64,000 bases of DNA from an uncultured Halomonas sp. (GTDB taxonomy: Bacteria; Pseudomonadota; Gammaproteobacteria; Pseudomonadales; Halomonadaceae): assembly GCF_947500835.1 (NCBI RefSeq), contig NZ_CANMTQ010000004.1, positions 1 to 64,000 of the forward strand. Direction: 5' to 3'. Below, piece after piece: positions 55,719 to 63,364 of this stretch. A model generated the notes under the pieces. The model worked only from the letters and a program-made list of their open reading frames with translations. It ran no database searches and had not been told where the DNA came from. Each line of letters starts with the position of its first letter. The stretch's first letter is position 1. The position numbers were made by a program, and so were the translations under genes.

Positions 55719-57374
55719 TTGAGCAAGCAATCGTCCGCATCACACAACGATGAAGCCGAAGGTGTTCCCTCTCCGGACGGCCCCACCAATCTCATCGATA
55801 CCGATTACGTGATCGGCCAGGACAATGTCAGGGCCCGCAAGTTTGGCGTGAACGTCGATCTGCACGGCAAGGTGTTTCTCGTATCGTCCTTGATGGTGGT
55901 GTTTTTCGTTGTCATCACCCTGGCGTTTCAAAACGAGGTCGAACCGATTTTCGGCAGCATGCGCACCTGGCTGACCGGCAATCTGGCCTGGTTCTTCATG
56001 CTGGCAGCGGATATTTTCGTACTGCTGTGCGTCGGCCTTATCGTTTCGCCTTATGGCAAGATCAGGCTTGGGGGCAAGTACGCCAAACCGGATTTCAGCT
56101 ATACCGGCTGGATCGCCATGCTGTTTGCCGCAGGCATGGCCATCGGCCTGATATTTTATGGCGTCGCCGAACCGATTACCCATTTCAGCAACGCCTCGGG
56201 CGGTATCGTCACCGAGAACGGTCTGCGTACGGATTCGGCGCCTCTTGGCGCAGCGTCCGGTGACGCCGCCAAGGCCACGCAGCTTGCCATGGCGGCTACC
56301 ATCTTCCACTGGGGGCTGCATCCCTGGGCCATCTATGCAGTGGTTGCCTTGGCGCTGGCGCTCTTTACCTTCAACAAGGGCTTGCCGTTGACCATGCGCT
56401 CCATCTTCTACCCCATCCTGGGAGAGCGTATCTGGGGGTGGCCTGGACATCTCATCGATATTCTGGCGGTATTCGCCACCCTCTTTGGCCTGGCCACGTC
56501 CCTTGGCATCGGGGCTTCCCAGGCAACCGCGGGAATGGAGCATCTGTTCGGCATTCCGAACAACAACATCACCATGGTGCTGCTGATCATGGGCATCACC
56601 GCCATCGCCCTGCTCTCCATCCTGGCGGGCATGGACAAGGGTGTGCAGCGTCTTTCCCAGGTCAACATGGTGCTGGCGTTCCTGCTGCTGGTATTCGTGA
56701 TCGCCGTGGGGCCGACCCTGTATCTCATTGGCGGCTTCTTCAAGAACATGGCTTCCTACGTGACCCACCTACCGGCCCTGTCCAACCCCTTCGGTCGTGA
56801 TGATAGAGGTTTCGTCGAGGGCTGGACCGCCTTCTACTGGGCCTGGTGGATCAGCATCACGCCGCTAGTCGGCATGTTCGTCGCGCGCATCAGTCGGGGC
56901 CGCAGCGTGCGGGAGTTCCTGGTTGCCGTGCTGCTGATTCCCTCCGTCGTGTCGATCATCTGGATGACCGCTTTCGGCAATACCGCCATCCATCAGGTCG
57001 TCGCCGATGGATTTCAAGGCGTCGAGAACGCGGATCTTGAACTTCAGCTCTTCGTCATGCTGAGCCAATTGCCCTTTTCGTCGATCACCTCATTCTTGGG
57101 CATCGTGCTGGTCATCGTCTTCTTCACCACCACCTCGGACTCCGGTTCTCTGGTGATCGATTCCCTTGCCGCCGGTGGCAAGGTCAACGCACCCCGAGTA
57201 CAGCGCGTCTTCTGGGCCATCATCGAGGGCGTCATTGCCATTGCCCTGCTGCTGGGCGGAGGCTTGACGGCGCTTCAGGCAGGCGTCATCTCCACGGGCC
57301 TGCCTTTCACCCTGGTGCTGCTCGCCTGCTGCTACGCCATCGTCAAGGGGCTGATGAGCGAGCCGCGTGATTAA
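55719..57374 (+). CDS. BCCT-family transporter 3, altered substrate and ion motifs
   Basis: Third paralogue, 551 residues from the TTG at 55719, chosen because AGGAGG lies six bases before it and the N-terminus then aligns with copy 2 (MSKQSS versus MSDKPS). It differs from copies 1 and 2 at key spots: GMAIG instead of GMGIG (Ala141), WWISITPLVGMFVARISRG instead of WWISWSPFVGMFIARVSRG, so the second Trp-box Trp (BetP Trp377) is Ile, and TTTSDSGS in place of TSSDSGS at the sodium site. HWGLHPWAIY is kept. Substrate or coupling ion is likely different from the first two. Confidence 0.88.
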   Translation: MSKQSSASHNDEAEGVPSPDGPTNLIDTDYVIGQDNVRARKFGVNVDLHGKVFLVSSLMVVFFVVITLAFQNEVEPIFGSMRTWLTGNLAWFFMLAADIFVLLCVGLIVSPYGKIRLGGKYAKPDFSYTGWIAMLFAAGMAIGLIFYGVAEPITHFSNASGGIVTENGLRTDSAPLGAASGDAAKATQLAMAATIFHWGLHPWAIYAVVALALALFTFNKGLPLTMRSIFYPILGERIWGWPGHLIDILAVFATLFGLATSLGIGASQATAGMEHLFGIPNNNITMVLLIMGITAIALLSILAGMDKGVQRLSQVNMVLAFLLLVFVIAVGPTLYLIGGFFKNMASYVTHLPALSNPFGRDDRGFVEGWTAFYWAWWISITPLVGMFVARISRGRSVREFLVAVLLIPSVVSIIWMTAFGNTAIHQVVADGFQGVENADLELQLFVMLSQLPFSSITSFLGIVLVIVFFTTTSDSGSLVIDSLAAGGKVNAPRVQRVFWAIIEGVIAIALLLGGGLTALQAGVISTGLPFTLVLLACCYAIVKGLMSEPRD

Positions 57375-57395
57375 GCAACAACTCGTGTCATGTGA

Positions 57396-57420
57396 ACGAC
57401 GGCCTCAGGGTCGTCGTCTT
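57396..57420 (+). terminator. Hairpin after BCCT 3
   Basis: ACGACGGCC-TCAG-GGTCGTCGT forms a nine-base-pair stem 22 bases after the stop, followed by CTTTCATGG. The T-run is short, so termination may be partial. Confidence 0.6.
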
Positions 57421-57510
57421 TCATGGCCGGCCGCAAAACGTTTTCTTCATCGCCCGGGCCAAGCACCCTGACAACCATTCAACCATCTCTTTTTATTCAT
57501 GGAGTCTTCG

Positions 57511-59220
57511 ATGACCACCACTGCCGGCAGCACGGACAATGCAGACGTCAAGACGCAACAGGAAGGGATTCCCGCCCCCTCCGGCGAAGCTGAGCTGATC
57601 GATACGGACTACGTCATTGGTCAGGACAATTTTCAAGGCGATCGCGCTGGCGTCAGCCTCGATATTCACGGCAAGGTGTTCGGCTTTTCCGCGCTGATCA
57701 TCGTCGTTTTCCTGGTGCTGACCCTGACCTTTCAGGATCAGGTGGGACCGGTCTTTGAAGGCTTGAGAAGCTGGCTGACCGGAAATCTGACCTGGTTCTT
57801 CATCCTGTCCGTGGATATTTTCCTGGTGCTGTGCCTTGGACTGATCTTCTCGCCCTACGGCAAGGTGCGCCTGGGCGGTACGAACGCGCGGCCGGATCAC
57901 TCTTATCTAGGCTGGTTCGCCATGCTGTTCGCCGCCGGCATGGGCATCGGCCTCTTGTTCTACGGCGTCTCGGAGCCCGTGACGCACTTCTCCGCGGCAC
58001 TTGGTGGCACAAGCGTCGGCGCCGAGGACTTGCGTACCGACTGGGCGCCACTAGGTGGCGCCGAAGGCCAGCCCGAGGTGGCGACAAGGCTGGGCATGGC
58101 CGCAGCGCTGCTGCACTGGTCCCTGGACGCCTGGGCCATCTACGCCGTGGTGGCCCTGGCCCTGGCGCTGTTCACCTTCAACAAGGGCCTACCGCTCACG
58201 ATGCGCTCGCTCTTCTATCCGCTGCTGGGCGAGCGGGTCTGGGGCTGGCCGGGCCACCTGGTAGATATACTGGCGGTTTTCGCTACCCTTTTCGGACTCG
58301 CGACTGCCTTGGGTCTAGGCGCGGAACAGGCTACCGCAGGGCTCAACCATCTATTCGGCGTGCCCGAGGGTAATGCCACCAAGGTCACGCTGATTCTCGT
58401 CATCACCGCCATCGCCCTGATCTCGGTGCTGGCGGGGCTCGATAAGGGCGTGCGGCGGCTTTCCGAGGCCAACATGATCCTGGCCCTGCTGCTGCTGGTC
58501 TTTGTGGTGATCACCGGACCGACCCTGGCCATCGCCACTGGCTTGTTCGACAACCTAAAAGCCTATTTCACCTATCTGCCAGCGCTATCCAACCCCTTCG
58601 GCCGCGACGATCTCAACTACAGCCAGGGCTGGAATGCCTTCTACTGGGCTTTCTGGATCAGCTGGTCGCCATTTGTGGGCATGTTCATCGCCCGAGTCAG
58701 CCGCGGGCGCACCGTGCGCGAATTTCTGATCGCCGTACTGGTGGTGCCATCGCTTGCCTGCATCGTCTGGTTCAGCGCCTTCGGTGGCACTGCCATCGAT
58801 CAGGTCATCGGTGGCTATACCGCCGTGCAGGATGCAGCGCTTGAACTCAAGCTGTTCGTGATGCTCGAGCAATTACCATGGAGCACACTAACGTCGAGCA
58901 TCGGCATTCTGCTGGTGCTGATCTTCTTCGTGACTTCTTCGGATTCTGGCTCGCTGGTGATAGACGCCATCACTGCCGGCGGCAAGATCAACGCCCCCAC
59001 CGTACAGCGCGTCTTCTGGGCCATCGTCGAAGGACTGATCGCCATCGCTTTACTGCTGGGCGGGGGTATCAATGCCCTGCAGGCCATGGTGGTGGCTACT
59101 GGCCTGCCCTTCGCCCTGGTATTGCTGGCGGCTTGCTTCGGCATCGTGAAAGGCTTGCGTGGGGAGCCACGAGGCAACCGAGCGCCTCATCATGGTAGGT
59201 CTAACACCACAGATCACTGA
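57511..59220 (+). CDS. BCCT-family transporter 4, divergent aromatic-box residues
   Basis: Fourth paralogue, 569 residues, the most divergent. ATG at 57511 is preceded by GGAG; an earlier ATG at 57499 has no ribosome binding site. It keeps LIDTDYVIGQDN and GMGIG, but helix 4 reads HWSLDAWAIY where the others have HWGLHPWAIY, and the Trp box reads WNAFYWAFWISWSPF, with Phe for the first Trp of the pair (BetP Trp373). These face the substrate in BetP, so a changed ligand is likely. The C-terminal tail (RGEPRGNRAPHHGRSNTTDH) is longer than in its siblings. The last 20 bases overlap the convergent exonuclease gene. Confidence 0.88.
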   Translation: MTTTAGSTDNADVKTQQEGIPAPSGEAELIDTDYVIGQDNFQGDRAGVSLDIHGKVFGFSALIIVVFLVLTLTFQDQVGPVFEGLRSWLTGNLTWFFILSVDIFLVLCLGLIFSPYGKVRLGGTNARPDHSYLGWFAMLFAAGMGIGLLFYGVSEPVTHFSAALGGTSVGAEDLRTDWAPLGGAEGQPEVATRLGMAAALLHWSLDAWAIYAVVALALALFTFNKGLPLTMRSLFYPLLGERVWGWPGHLVDILAVFATLFGLATALGLGAEQATAGLNHLFGVPEGNATKVTLILVITAIALISVLAGLDKGVRRLSEANMILALLLLVFVVITGPTLAIATGLFDNLKAYFTYLPALSNPFGRDDLNYSQGWNAFYWAFWISWSPFVGMFIARVSRGRTVREFLIAVLVVPSLACIVWFSAFGGTAIDQVIGGYTAVQDAALELKLFVMLEQLPWSTLTSSIGILLVLIFFVTSSDSGSLVIDAITAGGKINAPTVQRVFWAIVEGLIAIALLLGGGINALQAMVVATGLPFALVLLAACFGIVKGLRGEPRGNRAPHHGRSNTTDH

Positions 59221-59923
59221 CCGGTGTCTGAGGCGAATAGTGCCTAGCGATCTGGGCCTGGAACAGTTCCGCCGTCGCCAGCGCGTCCAGCAAGGCGTGG
59301 TGCCCGGTATAGAACGGTAGATGATAACGTTCCCGGCTTTCCGCCAGGCGCAGCGAGACGGAGGGACGTCCGCTGAGGCGCTTCAACCAGGCCCAGCGCC
59401 GTTTACGATGCACTCGTGCCTCCAGCTGCATGGTATCGATCATGGGAAATAGCAGATTCTCGCCCATCCGGGTACGGGTCGCGCGATTGAGAAAAGGTCG
59501 CTCGATGTTGCGATAATGCACCACCACCAGACTGCCTGCGAGCACCTCCAGCAGCTCCGCGAGTATGTCGCCGAGATCCGGCGCTGTCTCGATCTCGGAG
59601 TGGGTAATATGATGATAGGTAATGGACTCTTCGCTCAGCGGCTGGCGCGGTTGCACTACCCAATAGTGGCTTCGCGCAAGAGGAATGCGCTTGAGCGTAA
59701 AGGGCAGCGCGCCAACGCTGACGATACCGTGGCGTACGGCATCGAGCCCGGTGGTTTCCAGGTCCAGGGCCACCAATGGCACCTCGCCGATGGGCGTTTG
59801 CGGATCGGGAACACCGGCAGCGTAAAAACGCTGCAGGCCAGGATTGCGCGCCACCTGGGCGCAGCTTGCCATGTAGTCCGCCCAACTTGTCTGATCATGC
59901 TTGTTTGAAAGAAAAGGCGTCAT
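59201..59923 (-). CDS. DnaQ-like 3'-5' exonuclease (DEDDh)
   Basis: A 240-residue exonuclease with motif I VALDLETTGLDAVRHGIVSVGA, a middle Asp region (APDLGDILAELL) and C-terminal GHHALLDALATAEL with the DEDDh His and Asp. It resembles the proofreading-type exonucleases encoded beside DUF294 signalling proteins rather than DnaQ of the replisome. Start overlaps the end of the DUF294 gene in ATGA. Its 3' end overlaps the last BCCT gene by 20 bases in convergent orientation. Substrate unknown. Confidence 0.83.
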   Translation of the reverse strand: MTPFLSNKHDQTSWADYMASCAQVARNPGLQRFYAAGVPDPQTPIGEVPLVALDLETTGLDAVRHGIVSVGALPFTLKRIPLARSHYWVVQPRQPLSEESITYHHITHSEIETAPDLGDILAELLEVLAGSLVVVHYRNIERPFLNRATRTRMGENLLFPMIDTMQLEARVHRKRRWAWLKRLSGRPSVSLRLAESRERYHLPFYTGHHALLDALATAELFQAQIARHYSPQTPVSDLWC

Positions 59924-61836
59924 GTTTCGGTTCGGCGGCCCTTCGTGGGTATCGGGTAGCGAAATTTGATGAACTTCTGCGCGTGACTCAGCGTTTCGAA
60001 GGCCGCCTTCAGATAGTGTCGGTCGCGGCTGGATATGCTTTCCGGCTCGATATTGTTGTCCGGTTGCTGCCCTGCCTCTATATCCATCACCTGGTGACGC
60101 AGGCGCACCATGGAAATGAACTCGAGCGCATGGCCGAGTCTTGCACTGCCGCCTTCCGGTAGTATTCGGGCCTTATTGATGGCCTCGAGACGGTTGAAGG
60201 TATTCTGGGCAGTCGATCCGCAGGCCAGGGCATGCACCCGCACCAGATCAACAAAAGGCGCGGTACCTCGCCGCTTGAGGTTGATGGAGTTGTTCTGCTT
60301 GCCGTCTTTTTCCATCACAAAGGTACGAAAGAACCCCAGTGGTGGCGTGCGATTGCAGGCATTGCGCGCCATGGCGGCAAGAAACAAGGGGCTTTGCGAC
60401 GCCTTGCTTGCGACCAGGTCCTGCAACTGTTCGACGAACACTTCCTCGCCATACACCCCGTCCAGATCGAAGAAAATCGAACTATCGAGCAAGCGCTTGG
60501 GATTCGGGTCCTCGATCCAGGTGGAGAAGTATTCCTTCCACACCCGCAGCGGCTGTCGCCAATCTTGATTGGTCGCCATGATGTCGCCCTTGCAATAGCT
60601 GTAGCCGCAGGCTGCCAAGCCATCGCTGACGAAGGTGGCGAGCTTGAGGAAGTAATCATCGTGGTCTGCGGAGACGAAATCGTCACTGAGCACCAGAGCA
60701 TTGTCCTGATCCGTGACGATGGCCTGCTCGTCCCGGGCCATGGAGCCAAGAGCCATGAAACAAAAGGGTATCGGTGCCGGCCCTAGCTCTTCCTGTGCAA
60801 GCTCGATCAGCCGCCGGGTGAAGCTGCGACCGATGCTGGACAGCGCACGGCCGATCATCTGGGAATCCGCCCCTTCCGATACCAGCTGCACGAAGGCCGA
60901 ACGTACTTCGATACTCAGACGCTCGAGCCCAGCGACGTTGGACTGACTATAGATATTGCTGACCAGATAAAGGCTGCTATGGGTCTCGTAACGTACGATA
61001 TCGGACAGGTGCAATACACCGATCGGCCGGCGACGATGCAGTACCGGCAGATGGTGTACGTTGTTGCGCAACATGCAGAGCATGGCTTCGTACAGGGACT
61101 CCTCGGACTGAACCGTGATCGGATCTTTGGACATCACTTCGGTTACCGGGGTATCCGGAGTCACCCCCGCGGCCAGCACCCGGGTGCAGAAGTCGCGGTC
61201 CGTCAGAATTCCCGCCAGCTTCCAATGTTGTCCATCCGCAAGGGTAAACTGTTGTGAATGATCTTCATCCGGAAAGCTGAGCACGAGTACCGCGGTTGCC
61301 GACTCATCGCGCATGCGTAGCGCAGTTTCCTGAAGCGTCGCCGATGGCTCGACCATGGTGGGATAGCGCCGGATCAACTTGCGCACCCGAGACGTCATCA
61401 TGTCACTGTTGCGACGTTGGTGCTCCACGGTGGTTTTCAGTGCAGACCCACCTTCCTCGACAAAATCGGCGAAATCGTCATTTTCCTCGCAAAGGCGCTC
61501 GAACACGGCTTCAGGGATAAAGTAGATCAGCGTGTCTTCGATCGCCCGCACAGGGAATTGAACCCCTCGGCGACGCAGTAGATCGGAATAGCCAAAGATC
61601 TCACCCTCCCCCAACCGGTTGTAGAGACTGCCGCTGCGGCGATACATCTCCACGGCCCCGCTGCGGATATAGCACAGTTCGTGGGTTTCCTGATCTCGAG
61701 CCAGTATTTCGGTATCGGCCCGGTAATAGCTGACCTGGACCTCGCTCGCTGCCGCGTCGAGCAACTCATCGGATAAGCGATCAAAAGGCGCGAACCGCCC
61801 AAGATGGTCGCGGATTTCCAGCAATTCGGTATTCAT
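59920..61836 (-). CDS. DUF294 nucleotidyltransferase with cNMP and CBS domains
   Basis: A 638-residue cytosolic protein: cyclic-nucleotide-binding-like domain (about 10-125), two CBS domains (about 155-285, SATLQETALRMRDESATAVLVL and VTEVMSKDPITVQ), a DUF294 nucleotidyltransferase domain with the GSMARDEQAIVTDQDNALV motif (about 345-365) and a DUF294_C helical domain (about 490-620). The architecture points to regulated nucleotidylation of an unknown protein, possibly in response to adenine nucleotide levels, as for GlnD-like enzymes. Co-transcribed with the exonuclease downstream. ATG at 61836; a promoter is visible upstream. Confidence 0.87.
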   Translation of the reverse strand: MNTELLEIRDHLGRFAPFDRLSDELLDAAASEVQVSYYRADTEILARDQETHELCYIRSGAVEMYRRSGSLYNRLGEGEIFGYSDLLRRRGVQFPVRAIEDTLIYFIPEAVFERLCEENDDFADFVEEGGSALKTTVEHQRRNSDMMTSRVRKLIRRYPTMVEPSATLQETALRMRDESATAVLVLSFPDEDHSQQFTLADGQHWKLAGILTDRDFCTRVLAAGVTPDTPVTEVMSKDPITVQSEESLYEAMLCMLRNNVHHLPVLHRRRPIGVLHLSDIVRYETHSSLYLVSNIYSQSNVAGLERLSIEVRSAFVQLVSEGADSQMIGRALSSIGRSFTRRLIELAQEELGPAPIPFCFMALGSMARDEQAIVTDQDNALVLSDDFVSADHDDYFLKLATFVSDGLAACGYSYCKGDIMATNQDWRQPLRVWKEYFSTWIEDPNPKRLLDSSIFFDLDGVYGEEVFVEQLQDLVASKASQSPLFLAAMARNACNRTPPLGFFRTFVMEKDGKQNNSINLKRRGTAPFVDLVRVHALACGSTAQNTFNRLEAINKARILPEGGSARLGHALEFISMVRLRHQVMDIEAGQQPDNNIEPESISSRDRHYLKAAFETLSHAQKFIKFRYPIPTKGRRTET

Positions 61837-61869
61837 GAGCAGACATCCAGGTCAGAAAACAATCGAAAA

Positions 61870-61898
61870 ATTGTCAAAAGGATGAAGGGTGAGGTCAA
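61870..61898 (-). promoter_or_regulatory. Promoter of the DUF294-exonuclease operon
   Basis: Minus strand: TTGACC (61893-61898), 17-base spacer, GACAAT (61870-61875). The start site would be near 61863, leaving a leader of about 27 bases before the ATG at 61836. Confidence 0.5.
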
Positions 61899-62070
61899 GA
61901 AAAAGAAAAGCCACCGGTCCTGCTCGATGTTGATCGCCACCCGTTGTTGCGCCAGGGAAGAACCCGCAATCTTTAGTTTTTTTGATCGATTTAAGTAAAA
62001 TTTTGCGCCCAACTCTCGAGAAAATGATTCTAGACTAACCCTAACATATACGCTTGACAGGAACTCCTTC

Positions 62071-62901
62071 ATGACACAGCGCACCATCGAACACCGGCTA
62101 CGCAGTCAACCCAGTCAGGATGGGGACGGGGTCAAGATTTCCCGCGTTCACGAATTCAGCGGCGGACTCGACCCCTTCCTGATGCTCGATGAGCTCGGCT
62201 CCGAGCGTCCCGACGACTACATCGGAGGCTTCCCGCCGCATCCGCATCGCGGCATTCAGACCTTGACCTACGTGCTGGATGGCGGTCTGACCCACGAGGA
62301 TCACCTTGGACATGCCAGCACCATCGGCGCCGGAGACGCCCAATGGATGCATACCGGTCACGGCATCATCCATTCCGAGATGCCGCTGACCGACAGCCAG
62401 GGGCTGCATGCCTTCCAGCTATGGCTGAATCTGCCGGCTCGAGACAAGCTCAGCGCCGCGACCTATCGCGACGTGAAGGCCGTCGAGATGCCGCACATCA
62501 ATGCCTCGGGAAGCGAGTTGATCGCCCTGGGTGGTGACTGGCAGCTCGATGATCAACGCATTAGTGGCCCCCTTGACGCCCTGGCTGGAAAAGGCGCAGT
62601 GGCGCACCTGCGGTTTGCGCCCGGTTCGCTGGTTCTCGAACAATCGGCGCCGACGCTACTGCTTTATGTATTCGAGGGCCAGCTCAAGGTGAGCGACGAG
62701 ATGATCACCCAAGGCGAACTAGCACGGCTTGGACCGGGAAGCGAAGTACATCTGAGCGGCGACACCCACGCCCAGGTGCTGATTATGGCGGGTACGCCTC
62801 ACAACGAACCCATCGCCCATTATGGTCCCTTCGTGATGAACACCCGAGAAGAACTCGAACAGGCGGTGCGCGACTATCATGATGGAACCTTGGCGGGGTG
62901 A
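62071..62901 (+). CDS. Pirin family protein
   Basis: A 276-residue bicupin. The N-terminal cupin has the metal-binding pattern FPPHPHRGIQTLTYVLDG (His residues), followed by HTGHGIIHSEMP, both typical of pirins such as YhhW with quercetinase activity. The physiological substrate is not known. ATG at 62071 with AGGAA eight bases before. Stands alone between the DUF294 operon (divergent) and ffs. Confidence 0.88.
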   Translation: MTQRTIEHRLRSQPSQDGDGVKISRVHEFSGGLDPFLMLDELGSERPDDYIGGFPPHPHRGIQTLTYVLDGGLTHEDHLGHASTIGAGDAQWMHTGHGIIHSEMPLTDSQGLHAFQLWLNLPARDKLSAATYRDVKAVEMPHINASGSELIALGGDWQLDDQRISGPLDALAGKGAVAHLRFAPGSLVLEQSAPTLLLYVFEGQLKVSDEMITQGELARLGPGSEVHLSGDTHAQVLIMAGTPHNEPIAHYGPFVMNTREELEQAVRDYHDGTLAG

Positions 62902-62951
62902 AGCAGGAGAATAAAAGGTTGCCGCTAGGCGTGAGCAATCTGAAGATTGGA

Positions 62952-63063
62952 GGCGGCCCCCATCAGCCACATCCCGGCACACGCAGCCACCACTACCGTT
63001 GCTCCCTTCCGGGCCTGGCGGGGTTCGCGGTTTAGCGTTGCGGGAGGACCGACGAGGGCCACC
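62952..63063 (-). ncRNA. ffs: Signal recognition particle 4.5S RNA
   Basis: About 112 nucleotides on the minus strand fold into the small bacterial SRP RNA. The ends pair over 15 bases (minus-strand GGTGGCCCTCGTCGG with CTGATGGGGGCCGCC, using G-U pairs). The core carries GCCAGGCCCGGAAGGGAGCAACGG, cut here to its key part GGAAGGGAGCA, which is the universally conserved tetraloop and asymmetric-loop region that binds Ffh. GTGTGCCGGGATG near the 3' end matches E. coli 4.5S RNA. It lies between pirin and the ATP-grasp gene. Confidence 0.93.
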
Positions 63064-63145
63064 GCAGAACCGTTGGACGCGACACGGCGCTCAACGACTC
63101 GAAAGCAAGCTCCTGAACTTCAAGGGGCTTGTTCAGCGAGCCCGC

Positions 63146-63174
63146 AATATACCAGTGGCCCGATCTGTCATCAA
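63146..63174 (-). promoter_or_regulatory. Promoter of ffs
   Basis: Minus strand: TTGATG (63169-63174), 17-base spacer, TATATT (63146-63151), followed by GCGGGCT. Transcription from about 63139 would give a 75-nucleotide 5' leader that must be removed, as RNase P does for E. coli 4.5S RNA. Confidence 0.6.
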
Positions 63175-63364
63175 GGTTGAATGCTTGTCGACGGCAATCA
63201 TTGCGCCGAGATAACCCATGGTTACCCCAGCACAACAAAAGTCCACGGTTTTATTGACTCTATTGGCTGCTATGCTTACTGAGGATGAGAAGAAAGAGTA
63301 CTAGGTTTTGCAACATGCAACGGCTCGGCTGCTGCATGGACAATAACGAACAAGGGGACGATTC
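63175..63364. other. Intergenic region upstream of the ATP-grasp gene
   Basis: About 190 bases with no gene seen. TTGACT at 63257 could be a -35 for the ATP-grasp gene, with a weak -10 (TACTGA) 17 bases on. AAGGGGA before 63365 is the ribosome binding site. Confidence 0.35.

Noticed and set aside
61833..62087. 84-codon minus-strand frame with a hydrophobic stretch upstream of the DUF294 gene
   Set aside because: It overlaps the promoter region and the start of the DUF294 gene, has no ribosome binding site and its hydrophobic look comes from A/T-rich DNA.
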